A stretch of 27,352 nt of DNA. Origin: Rodentolepis nana (taxonomy: Eukaryota; Platyhelminthes; Cestoda; Cyclophyllidea; Hymenolepididae). The stretch lies in the NCBI GenBank assembly GCA_900617975.1, contig UZAE01012777.1, positions 4,679 to 32,030 of the forward strand. Direction: 5' to 3'. Numbering within the stretch: position 1 is the stretch's first letter; each line of letters begins with the position of its first letter. Shown here piece by piece: positions 1 to 10,027 of the stretch. The position numbers and the translations under genes are program-made. The notes beneath the pieces are model-generated. The model did not search any database. It was not told where the DNA came from and was given only the letters and a program-made list of their open reading frames with translations.

Positions 1-21
1 CCGCCCCCACGCCCCCCCCCC
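1..21. repeat. C-rich low-complexity tract at window edge
   Basis: The first 21 bases are almost pure C, with a C5 run at 4-8 and a C10 run at 12-21, in otherwise AT-rich DNA. The minus strand is therefore a G-rich tract. The tract is cut by the window edge, so its full length is unknown. Confidence 0.8.
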
Positions 22-1156
22 AAATGGCGTCTGCCAAGTGGCCAGATGCAAAAGCCCAGGAAGCATATTTACAACTGATAGATTTACTTTAAATAGTTGT
101 ATAGTAATGATCAAAACTTGCTAGATTTACACTGTGTCAGTCAACTGTGAGTTAATTGAAATAAAAGCACAGCACGAATGGCAATTAAATTTGAACAAAA
201 ATGTTCATGGTTTTTTTGAAGTGTCACTTATCCGAGTGTCATCCTTAATGTTGAAATGAAATTCAGAGCAAGCTACTTCAAGAGATTCATTTGAAAAGCA
301 CAATTATGTTATATCCTGGTTGACAATATTAGTAATTGCTTCAAGTCTCCGGATTTCAACTCACTTTTCCCTCTATTGTGTTAATATATCTACTCTCCCA
401 AAACTGAGCAATTAATACATAATTTGTCAATAAATGAAATGCACATTGTTAGTCAGTGATGAATAATCAATTTTAAATCTTATAATAACTCATTTCTTAG
501 GTTTGAAATATTGTCAAATTTCCACGATAAATGCATAGGCGATTCCCGTGGGCACTTTTGGATCAACTTGAACAATTTAATTTTCAATCACATAAGATCG
601 AACCGGAAGTTATTAGACATTTGAAAAAAACTACGGATCGCTATTGAGTTATAAGAGAAGGCTAAATTATTGTAATAACTTAGAAAAAACTCATTGTGGG
701 CAATACAAATATGAAATAAATATGGCAAATGAATGTTATTCGTTAAACAGAGGTTATATTTTGCCTTCCGAAAGTATATAAAATTGAATTTCATTTTTAA
801 TAAACCTGACTCAATAAAATTAAATTTTATTTAATTCGCAATAAAATTATTACGATTTATTACTTTTGTTTTTTGTACAAAGCCAATGATTAAAAAGCAA
901 TAACCTATGAAGCAAAATGTGTACATATATACAGGTGAAAAATCATATCTGGAGGTTGTTTCTACAACACGATTTGTTCGCAGACCTCATGATGGATAGA
1001 ACGGAAATTCTCTTATTCATACCATCATTTCACATCCGACTGGCCTTCGAATTGACAGGTGTGTTGCCTGCCAAACTTAGACGCGATATTTCCTGATCGA
1101 GGTGAGGTGAGTGGAAAATTTACCCAGTTGTGCATTGAACACGATACTTTTAGGTT

Positions 1157-1192
1157 TAACCTTATATATATATATATATATATATAAGGTTA
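1157..1192. repeat. (TA)n microsatellite inside a perfect palindrome
   Basis: Eleven AT dinucleotides (1164-1185) are flanked by AACCTT on the left and AAGGTT on the right. The whole 36 bases from 1157 to 1192 are self-complementary and could extrude as a cruciform. Just upstream, 1153-1161 (GGTTTAACC) is another short inverted repeat sharing the same arm. Confidence 0.9.
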
Positions 1193-2361
1193 TTCTGAAC
1201 AGCGGAAAGAAATTTCAAAATAGCCTTGTTCAAAAATTTGGGTACAAAGTGGAAATCTAATTAATATAACAATTTAGGTTGATCATTCCCAGTGCCTGTC
1301 GAGCACTGATGAACCAAAACCTGTGACCTCAGCCATTGTTTACAGACAATAGCTTTTCCCAGCAAACCTAATTTATGACTTTAGGTACTTAATGTGATTA
1401 CTGATAAGATTATTGTTAGTGTTATCGCCAATAAAGCTGTACATTTTCAGAGAAAGTGGAAAACGCTTCTCAACTACAATTCTCATTCAAAGCTAGTTTA
1501 AATCAATATAAAAGTGGAATTTATTTTAAATTTTCGGAAGTGTAACCGATAGCCTTAAACAGTATTGGACGATTTCTACATCTAGACATTTGATATTCTC
1601 CATAGTGAAGTAAAAATTGAAAGAGCAAGAAAAAATGCATCACATGCTCCAATCCTAATTTTAAACATTAATATATTGTCAGACAGACATAGCTCTTTCA
1701 TACCCCATTAATATGAGACTAATAATTAATTAATTAATTTGGAAGAGGATTAGGCTTTCATATAAAAAATTAAGAACATAGTCTAACTGCTTCACTCTTT
1801 TTTTCCCAATTAATTTTTAATGCACCCAAAGAAAAGTTAATAATATTTTTGCCGTTAAAGTCAATAACAAATTAGGAATAAGGTATAGTCTACTTCTCCC
1901 GAGTGATTTGAGTTGATAATTATGAGAAGGAAAGATGCAAACCCTTGGATTTTAATTCAGGCTTGTTCTCTCGAAAATGACTTTTCTTATCTCTTTCTCT
2001 TTGCCTTGTCTTTACTTTTACTTCTTAACTAATAAAACAGTTTCGAAAGGTATTCAAGCCTTAAGGTTGTGTTGGCAATCAATAACTGTGCTGAGATTGA
2101 CTTATTGCAATAAGATGAAAATTTAAGTTTATTCATGGATGTTTTTTTAGTCATTAGTGTCGACATGCTGTCTCATTATTCCAAACCTATTTGGAAGCAA
2201 AATTGTAACCCAACTGAAAGAATGAGAGATACTTAACCACACTGATTAAAGAAAAGTTTGATTTATCTCATTTGTCGACTTCTGGTTTAAAATTAGTTTG
2301 TTACAAGCAACTATCATGGGATTTTGTAAATAAAATCCATCTCAAACCGTTGCGTGCATAG

Positions 2362-2405
2362 AATGGGAGGAGGAGGGGGGGGAAGGTCAGAGTGGAGGGA
2401 GGGAG
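2362..2405 (+). repeat. G-rich purine tract
   Basis: The plus strand is nearly pure purine with repeated GGA/GGG units and a G8 run at 2375-2382. A short open frame across it reads as a glycine run, which is what G-rich DNA gives in any frame, so I do not call it coding. Confidence 0.75.
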
Positions 2406-3614
2406 TCATTGGTTTTGTGTCAAGGAAACACGAATTTTCTCCGACCATATCTCATTCAAACCATCTTACTTGGCCATACTATGTAGCACGCAAAAAAATA
2501 GTTTCAAGTCTAATACACACACTTGAGGTGATTATAGCATGACACTCTCTCTTCTTCTTCCTCCTACCTATATTAATGACAAAAAAATTATATTTCAAAT
2601 AAACCGCACAAAAACACGCCCAAATAAACAGTCTGACTTAATGCATTAAAACAACCTTTAAAGAGAATCGTCTTAAAGCGGCAAATTCAGGAATTGATTC
2701 TTTCTCTCTTAAGGAAATAGTTTTTTTTAGTTTTAAAAAATGTAATATTTTAAACCTTTTAAGTTAGTGAATAGAGAGAGCTCTCAAAGTTGTGATGTAA
2801 ATATGGAAGCGTAAGGTTTCGGCTGAAAAATGATGGATGCTTATCGTAATTATTTTCAACACTTTAGCACTGCAGAACATTCTTTACCGGTAAGACAAAA
2901 AAGTGGATTATATAGAAATTAATGAGGCATCCGAAAGGAGTTGGTATTCACTTCCTACCCACATCGTCTGGAGTTAGTGAAATGGCAAAAGTATTTTTTT
3001 CTTCTCAGCATTTCGAAATGTTAAATTGCACTGTCTGTCTTGCAAGAGAATTTTCTTTTGGAAATGCCGTAACGTATTTCGATACAAACTGATCAAATAT
3101 TAATGCGAACTCATATTATAACTGGTTTGGGAAAAGGCTGTCTGGCTAAAAAGAAATTATGGCCCCCTTGGGACTGAATAAGCATCCTGTGCATTTTGAG
3201 GAAGAATTTTTCAAAGTCGGCTTTTTATGTCCGTGTTAAATAAGGCAAAGACCTTGGCAATGATTAAAGAAGTAGCCCAAAGTTAAATTTTGCCAAAATT
3301 GTGTTCTTTTTACAATAATTAGAAAATCGTCTTGCATGGATTTGATTTGACTCTTCATCTGAGTCAGAAATATTATCGAAATTTTAGATCCATCAACTAA
3401 CTAAAGTCTTTGCTTCCCGAATTCGTTTATATGAATTCCATGTATCAAACTCATGAACAGCACTTAAAACCGCACTAAAATTTGGTAAATAACAGTCATA
3501 AATAAAACTTTTGACAGTAACTTCAACCAATTTCCCTTCAATCCGTCCATCATTGTGATTTCATTACCTTCGATATGATCATGATCAAAAATGTGAATTG
3601 GTTTTAAGATGATG

Positions 3615-3626
3615 TATATATATATA
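3615..3626. repeat. Short (TA)6 microsatellite
   Basis: Six TA dinucleotides in a row in the presumed protocadherin intron. Simple sequence; no function is implied. Confidence 0.7.
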
Positions 3627-5821
3627 ATTAGTATTTGTAAGATAATGAAATTCAACGAATAACTTAAATCATCTACTATCCCTGAAAGAAAAAGGAAGAT
3701 TAGCCATATCGTTAGCCAAAACTCGACTCCCTATAAAAATGTCCGAAATTGTAAAAGAAAAGCGGACATATTTTTAAATGTTTAATTTCTTTGAGCAAGT
3801 GCATCTAATTTTGTTCACATTTCAAGGTCTTTCTATTTTTGAACTTTGAATAAGTTGACAAAGTAAGTAAACGCTCAAGATTTAATAATTTCTTGCCAGT
3901 TAAATGAGTCAAACAATCTTTTATTTGATTTTCAGTAAATATATACAAAGTGCAACAAATTATTTAAAAATTCTAATTACTTTGGTAATCAATCCAAACT
4001 TCTAATGGTGATAAATATTTCTTACATAAGTCAAAAATAACTTAGTACTCTTAAATTACCCATCATCAGCGTAAGCTAAAGATGTTAAAATTAATAATTT
4101 CAAATGAAATATACTCCCAGAAACTATACTCTCCCACAAAGCCGATTATCCTTATATTTACAATTATTTTACAGTTTAGTTCTGTGCACACTGATGTTGG
4201 ATAAAAATTAGCCCGTATTTTAAAAACGTTGCATATTCAAAAACAAAATTAAGAAAGACTTATTTTTTAAGGATAAAACTTATATGAAAATCTTATCCAA
4301 AGGCATTGATATATGATCCAAAAAATTAAGCACCTAAAATAGTCCTTTCAACATGTAACGTTTTTAATAGGTACACCTTATGCTATTTTTATACAATTTT
4401 TTGACCCAAACCGATAAAAATTTGATGGACAGAAGCAGAAAGTTGGATAGGAGTGACTTCAAAGAGAGTTTTGGCTAGATAATTTAAGGAGCACATTTTA
4501 GTGAAATAAACCTAACATCTATTTAAAGACGGTATGTGGGCGAAGTTGGCTTAATAATGTTCTCTTCGAAGGATGACAACTGTCGATCCCTAAACTACTA
4601 GCTCCTTAAACGCGCCGTTTAAGAGTCGAGCCCAGTAGAACTTTTGAATTTTTTTGAAAAAAAGGAATTCAGCAAAATAACCTAAACACATTTTATTAAC
4701 GCGGCAAAAATGCACATTTTGTTTTACTTCGAACTAATAATCAATTTAACATCATTGGTAATTGGGAGCCTTAGAAAAAATTTGCTTATTTGAAATTAGA
4801 AATTTTCAAAAAATAAATGTCTTTTTTAACTTGGAAACATTTGAATGTTTTTCCCTTTTAAAGCGATTAAAACAAGGAACCCGTTTTCAAAAAAATCCAA
4901 TTTTGCTTTATAATTACTTTATAAACAAGCTTTACTCTTAATCATTATAATGGGTAAAAATTTAATATTTTTCAATGGTCTATTAATATTTTTAGCGGGA
5001 TCTATGCATGCTCATCATCTATTAGGCCAAAATTAGGAAATTATTTAGCAGCTAACTTACTGAAAGATCTATATTAAAGACATTCATATCAGCTATTATT
5101 ATCTATCCCATTCACATAGATGAATATGGAAAAAGTGACCTTGCGTTTGACAAAGGTATCCATGTTACATCTGTGCGCATAATTGATTAAAGATTCATGA
5201 ATAAATCCAAATACCATATATTGCTGCCCACTCAAAACTGGTAACTTCTCCTCAAAAGCCATTATTAGCTCATAAAATAAAATAAATCGGTTTGCTGATG
5301 CACTGATTCTCCAGCTGCTACTTGAACTAGATTCACTAATGTTAACCCCACTTATTTCGTCTTGAGAGAAGATTTTCTGGACCGACTATTATAAAAATTT
5401 ACTTTTTACCAGTGCGCTTCGTTAACCATAATTAAATTGGACAGTTGGTCGATGAACACCTTTCTTCTGACATTTGACTTGGCAGATGAAAATGTCAACA
5501 GCCGTCCACTTTGACTGATTTTTTTTGCATTTTGGATCATTTAACATCGGCATGGAAAGAAGATATCCATCCCTATTCTCTCAAACTGGCTGAATAAAGC
5601 GTCACTTATGAATATTTTTTACTATTTTTGATGTTAAACCCCTTAAACGTTTAGTTGGGAAATATGGCACATATAGTCTACTATTATACAAACGAAAATT
5701 GTTTACCTTTTATTATAGGCTTCACTCGTTCAAATAAATCTAATTCTGAAAACAAACTGTTGTTTGTTTTAGAGACTGACTGGGGTATATAGCTTGAGTT
5801 ATTTAAACATTTTGAAATCAT

Positions 5822-5827
5822 ACGTAC
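5822..5827 (-). other. 5' splice donor of the protocadherin exon
   Basis: On the minus strand the coding sequence reads AAC AGC AGG and then GTACGT, a fair donor with G at +5 and T at +6. The split is phase 0, after residue 743 (Arg). The reason to end the exon here is that residues up to ...ATPENSR fit the cadherin pattern D-x-D-x-x-x-NS, while the reading frame beyond it stops resembling a cadherin and terminates 47 codons later. A second GT four bases on (GTATGA) would extend the exon by four bases and change the phase; it is the weaker match. Confidence 0.75.
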
Positions 5828-8056
5828 CCTGCTGTTTTCCGGTGTTGCATCATTATCGTGTGCCTTAATCTCTCCAACCGGGGTGTTAACCTTTGTATTT
5901 TCGTCGATCAAAAATTGATATAATGGTTTATCGAATTCCGGTACACAGTCATTTTCATCTAGTACTTCCACAGTCAGCATACCGCTTCCTTCATTTACGG
6001 GTTCGCCCAATCCATTATCATTCCCTTCTCGATCTCGAACGGCGACCATTAGGTTGAATCGTGCAACAATTTCTCTATCAAGAGTAGTAGCTGTAGTGAC
6101 TAATCCTGAATAGGGATCAACTTTGAAGTTCTCTGCTCCTTCTCCACTTATGGAGTATACAAGAGCTGCGTTCTTTCCAACGTCTGCATCAAAAGCTTCT
6201 AGCCGATAAACATTGACGCCTACCGGTGCGTTCTCCTTAATTCTAGCAATCATGGGATTGTGCTTAAACATTGGTTTATTGTCATTCTTATCCAAAATCA
6301 ATAACTTAATGTCCACTCTTGTGGTTTGAGGTGGTTGACCAGAGTCTTGACAGGTTAAGGCCACAAAGAGCTCGCTCAGTTGTTCCCTATCAAAGGAGAC
6401 TCGGGTTAATAACTTTAATTGACTCTGTGATCCTTCAAAAAGAGGTTCAAGAGAGAGACTATCGTGGCTTAATTTGCATTGAAAGCCTCCTGAACCCTCA
6501 TTTGGAAAAGTAGAGGGTCCGTTTGTTTGATCTTCATCACTGAGCAGGACGGTGGCAATGAAATACCCAGGAGGTCGGTCTTCCTCCACTTCCAGATAAA
6601 CTGGTTTGTATCTTTGAGACTGTTGCTGATTTTGCTTCAGGGATCCCCCCTCCTGCTTTCTAGGCCGCACTGGCCGAATTGTGATTGTTGGAGCATGATC
6701 ATTAAGGTTCAAAATCCGAACCTGAACCTCCTGGTTATTATGAAACTTTCCATCACTAACTAAAATTGGAAGTGTGTAAGATGTCTGCATCTCATAGTCT
6801 GGGGATTGTTTGAGGTAAACAGTTCCATCTTTTTCCCTTATTCCGAAGATAGCGCGTGCTGCTGGTGCAATGGTACTGTCAAAAGAAAAAATTATGTTTT
6901 CTCTGTCAATGACATCAGGTTCAATAACTCTTGGTGTATAGACAGCTTGATTAAATGGCGCATTTTCTTGAACCTCAATAGTAACCGAATTTCGTCGAAG
7001 TGGACCATCCATTCTTAGCTTAGAATATATTCCATCAACAGAAGACGATTCAGGAGGTAGAAAATAAGGTGCGTGGTCATTAATGTCCTTTACACTCACC
7101 CGAACTACAACGCTTCCTGTTTTTGGTGAAAATCGACTGTCGTCTGTTGCCACCAACTTCATAGTGAAAGTTCTCGGCGGGACATCCATTTTTTCGCTTT
7201 CCTTCGGTAGAATTTGCTTTTGTTGAATCAGGCTAAGTTGACCAGGTGTCTCATAATCCAATTCGCCAATGACCTGAAGCCAAAGTCGAAAAGATGGTGC
7301 TGAACATGCTTGTAAATTCCATCCAGTATTCCATCTGTCAAGAATGAAGTGCTGTGGGTCTTTTTGTTCAACTACTTCAGCATCTAATTTAAAGTAACGA
7401 TTGATATCTGTTGCTAGAACATGGGAACCGCCATAATCCGAATCAGGTACATTGGTAGAGAAGAGAAAGTACCTTGACGTAGTATTTTCAGGACCACAAT
7501 CGGCATCCACAGCTACCGGTAAATGGAACCGTGCTCCGGGAGCTGTATGTTCTGGAACTGTGATATTGATTGAGTCCTCTTGCCATGTCGGAGCATTGTC
7601 ATTGATATCAAGGATAAAAATTTTTACAAGAATAACCTGAGGTTCTGGTACTCCACTAGTCGTTTGGCTTTCAAGCCGAAGTACCTGCAGATCAATGAAA
7701 CAGGGGATATCTGAAGTGTCACTGCTGGTAAGGTGATGAGAACTTGGAGATGAGGGACATATCTCCTCTCGGTCTATTCTTCCTTTTGTTGTAATGGTCC
7801 CTGATGAGCTATCTAGTTCAAATAGGCGTGTAGATGTTAACAATTGGTAAGATTCACCATGTGACGGACTGAGCAAAAATTGTGGTGCATGAATGCTGAT
7901 ATCTTCGCTTAGTGTTCCAACTACAGTTCCTTCTGAACACTCCTCTGTTAGTTGAAATTGAACATTGATACTGGTTCTCTGGCAAATGCACAGATGTAAG
8001 TGAAGAAGGAGGAGAATATAAAAGGGGTGGAGAGTGAATGAAGGTGTGAGGATCAT
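5828..8056 (-). CDS. Protocadherin-like adhesion protein, first coding exon (partial gene)
   Basis: This exon encodes the extracellular start of a cadherin-superfamily protein, a calcium-dependent cell-adhesion receptor. Residues 1-26 form a hydrophobic signal peptide. Extracellular cadherin repeats follow: EC1 about 30-156 (IDREE at 94-98, DINDNAP 150-156), EC2 about 157-330 (DINDHAP 324-330), EC3 about 331-456 (DYE 420-422, NLNDHAP 450-456), EC4 about 457-595 (FDRE 555-558, DKNDNKP 589-595), EC5 about 596-706 (FDAD 622-625, LDRE 659-662, DENDCVP 700-706), and EC6 from about 707, cut at Arg743 by a splice donor. The start ATG at 8056 is supported by an in-frame TAA at 8078-8080 and by the signal peptide. 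Candidate N-glycosylation sites include NIT (164) and NTT (191). The transmembrane segment and cytoplasmic tail must lie in later exons outside the window. Odd points: EC2 is about 175 residues against the usual 110 or so, EC3 lacks the first Asp of its linker, and EC5 has Cys where Asn is usual. A non-clustered protocadherin is the best fit; the paralogue is unclear. Confidence 0.93.
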
Positions 8057-8164
8057 TTGTCTATAAACACATGCTATTTACAAATGGAAAGCACAACTGC
8101 TGGGGCTGTGTTTGTGTGTAAAAACACAAAATGATGTGTGCAATGGTTACCCTTTCGACAATTT
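8057..8164 (-). other. Putative 5' untranslated leader of the protocadherin gene
   Basis: The stretch directly upstream of the start codon has an in-frame stop (8078-8080), so it is not coding in that frame. It contains a short inverted repeat, TTTGTGT at 8111-8117 and ACACAAA at 8124-8130, with a 6-base loop. The minus strand also reads CACAGCCCCAGCAG near 8095-8108, which could act as a splice acceptor, cis or trans. The transcription start cannot be placed from sequence alone. Confidence 0.4.
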
Positions 8165-8240
8165 ACTCCGATGACCAATGCGCGCATAGACACGTATATC
8201 GCGGCATCATTGGCTACCACCTCGGCCAATTAACAGCTCC
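8165..8240 (-). promoter_or_regulatory. Candidate promoter with three CCAAT boxes
   Basis: This patch is visibly richer in G, C and CpG (CGCGC, CGCGG, CTCGG) than the DNA around it. It carries three CCAAT/ATTGG motifs within 56 bases: CCAAT at 8175-8179, ATTGG at 8209-8213 and CCAAT at 8226-8230 (plus-strand letters). CCAAT pentamers are the known core of NF-Y sites and often lie within 100-200 bases of animal promoters. The position, about 120-175 bases upstream of the ATG, suits a promoter for the protocadherin gene. No clear TATA box or initiator was identified. Confidence 0.4.
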
Positions 8241-9687
8241 CTAGCTCGTGGGCAGGGAAGGGGAGTTTAAAGTGTCACACAATTTTGTGTTTTCGCTTGC
8301 GTGGTTGCAGGTGCTTATCAAGTAAATATTTTAGAGTATAGTTTATGGAATAGCAAAAATGGATTGTTTACTCCTATTTGCCCCAAAAATGGTGAGTTTA
8401 AATAAAGCAGATTGGGAAAATTATATTCTTATATTCTTATGTTAAAAGCGCCAAAATAAGTCAAAAGAAATAGGTAATTTTGCCAGAACTTCAAGAGCAA
8501 ACTTTATTAGACTTCAAGGAGAAGCGAGTTGTCTCCATTTCATAACGAGTATAATCTACCCTCTGAGACCTAGTCCTCAAAACTAAGAACTAGTCTTGCA
8601 AATTTATGATCGAAATTTTGTTAATGATCTTAGAAATGTATCTAATTTCGTCATTTATCGTGCTAACGCGAGTTATGTCAATCATACCAAGCTGAAGTAG
8701 GAAAGAATGGGGTAGGTTTGTAATTTACTAGATCGTCAACCGAAGTATTCCAATTAAAATTCTTGCAAAGATGGCATGGAATGCTTGCACTGCGTTCTAA
8801 AAGACCAATCTATATGCAGTGAGTCAGGTTTAATAAGCTTTTATGTTCAAATCAATGTGTCAGATTCGTCACGAAAATTGAAATTAAAAAATATACGTTA
8901 ATTATTTTATGTTTACGCAAACTTTACTGGTGTATTGCTTTGCATTCTGTCAACGTAAAATTTAGGACAATCACTTCTAATCACTTAATCGATCAATTAC
9001 CGCCATGCACAGTGGACATGATTTCATTTAGTGCACTTTAAAGTTGAAATACCGAGCATAATTAGACGAGGTTGTCGACTTTCAAATATCATGGAAAAAG
9101 TCTGCCGTGTGAATTTTTCCATTTCCGTTCTATTCAGTTGTTGTTGTTGGATCAATTAACAACACTTCTTATGGATCCTCATTATTAGACCGTGTTTAAA
9201 GCTGGTTCTGACGTGAAATAAAACAGAATATATAAGGAAAATTACAAAAAATTGTTCGATTTTAACATTAAAAATGACAATGTGAAAGATCCCAAACGCA
9301 ATCTGTCGCAAGAGTTAAAATGACGAGCTTTTAGGTATTTGCAGTTGACTTGTATAGTTCAAGATGTCTTGTGATGTAAGCTACCATTTTACATGCATGT
9401 CGTAATGGAGTTCTTATTTTGTTGTCAAGTTGTCAAGATTATACAAAAGGCAGAGAAAGATAGTGGCAACAGTTGAGAGACCACCAAGGGAGAATTTGTA
9501 CTTCCTGCGCCCGCGGAAGCAGAATACGAATTCAGAACTGAGGTGTTGCTCCAAACTATTTTACAAAATGGGCACAACTTCCTCATGAAATAGAGCGGTA
9601 TTGATGGCCTAAAGTTATTTTTTATGTCTAATAGCGATTTGAACCAGATTTAATTTTTCTATCTCTTTATGAAATCTGAGAATAATA
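8241..9687. other. Unassigned AT-rich region upstream of the protocadherin gene
   Basis: No coding signal, RNA gene or dispersed repeat is visible on either strand. There is an interrupted inverted repeat ACACAA-TT-TTGTGT at the left end, near 8278-8291. A short GC-rich patch occurs near 9508-9520. Any enhancer content cannot be judged by eye. Confidence 0.5.
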
Positions 9688-9697
9688 CCTAGAAAAT
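9688..9697. repeat. Target-site duplication of copy A (left)
   Basis: CCTAGAAAAT, identical to 10018-10027 on the other side of copy A. A perfect 10-bp direct repeat exactly abutting the repeat boundaries is unlikely by chance at a pre-defined place. Confidence 0.85.
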
Positions 9698-10017
9698 TTA
9701 TCTTTACCAAATGGCAGGCGTTTTGATAGGTATCATAAGCCCTTTAGTTGACTTCAGGCCTCACATAGGGGAAGGAACATCAAGGGAAAAAAGGTCGAGA
9801 AGGGGGACAGAATAATGATTCACATATGTAAAAGAGACAGACACAAAGGTAGAAAAAAGGTAAGGTGAGTACTGTGAAAGGAGTCGAACATGACATACAG
9901 TGGGGTCATGGTAGTTTGAAGTCAGAAGTCAACTTCCGGTTTATAGACTTTTTTGCCGTATGAGTATACGTTGCCCAGGGTGCACCACGTGGAGGTAAGT
10001 CTATCGCACACCCCATG
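9698..10017 (-). mobile_element. SINE-like element, copy A (headless form, 320 bp)
   Basis: This is one of four dispersed copies of the same repeat. Read on the minus strand it starts CATGGGGTGTGCGATAGACT, passes a CCACGTGG palindrome and TGCACCCTGGGCAACG, then ATACTCATACGGCAAAA, an AG/CT-rich middle, TTGACTTCAAACTACCATGA, and GACTTCAGG-like blocks, and ends CGCCTGCCATTTGGTAAAGATAA. It is flanked by a perfect 10-bp direct repeat, CCTAGAAAAT, at 9688-9697 and 10018-10027, the signature of target-primed insertion. No open frame is present, so it is non-autonomous. No tRNA-like head is seen: the target duplication abuts the GGGGTGTGCGATAG start directly. Confidence 0.88.
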
Positions 10018-10027
10018 CCTAGAAAAT
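10018..10027. repeat. Target-site duplication of copy A (right)
   Basis: CCTAGAAAAT, the right-hand partner of 9688-9697. It defines the 5' end (minus-strand sense) of copy A. Confidence 0.85.

Larger units (their letters stand above)
22..5827 (-). other. Presumed intron of the protocadherin gene (continues off the left edge)
   Basis: This stretch lies 3' of the splice donor of the protocadherin exon in gene sense. It is AT-rich and full of stops in all frames. I looked on the minus strand for cadherin hallmarks (DxND, LDRE) and saw none, so the next exon is probably beyond the window or too short to see by eye. It holds simple sequence only: a (TA)n palindrome at 1157-1192, a TAAT-type tandem at 1721-1740, a G-rich purine block at 2362-2405 and a (TA)6 run at 3615-3626. 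Intron status is inferred from the donor; part could be intergenic if the transcript ends early. Confidence 0.6.

Noticed and set aside
2354..2542. Open frame with a Gly-rich start
   Set aside because: The glycines come from a G-rich purine tract; the rest has no recognisable domain and the length is within chance.
6319..7640. Several plus-strand open frames
   Set aside because: They are shadows on the opposite strand of the protocadherin exon.
802..8836. 13-mer TGAGTCAGGTTTA near 8823 and its reverse complement near 802
   Set aside because: It is short with no flanking similarity. Both contain an AP-1-like TGAGTCA, but that alone is not evidence.
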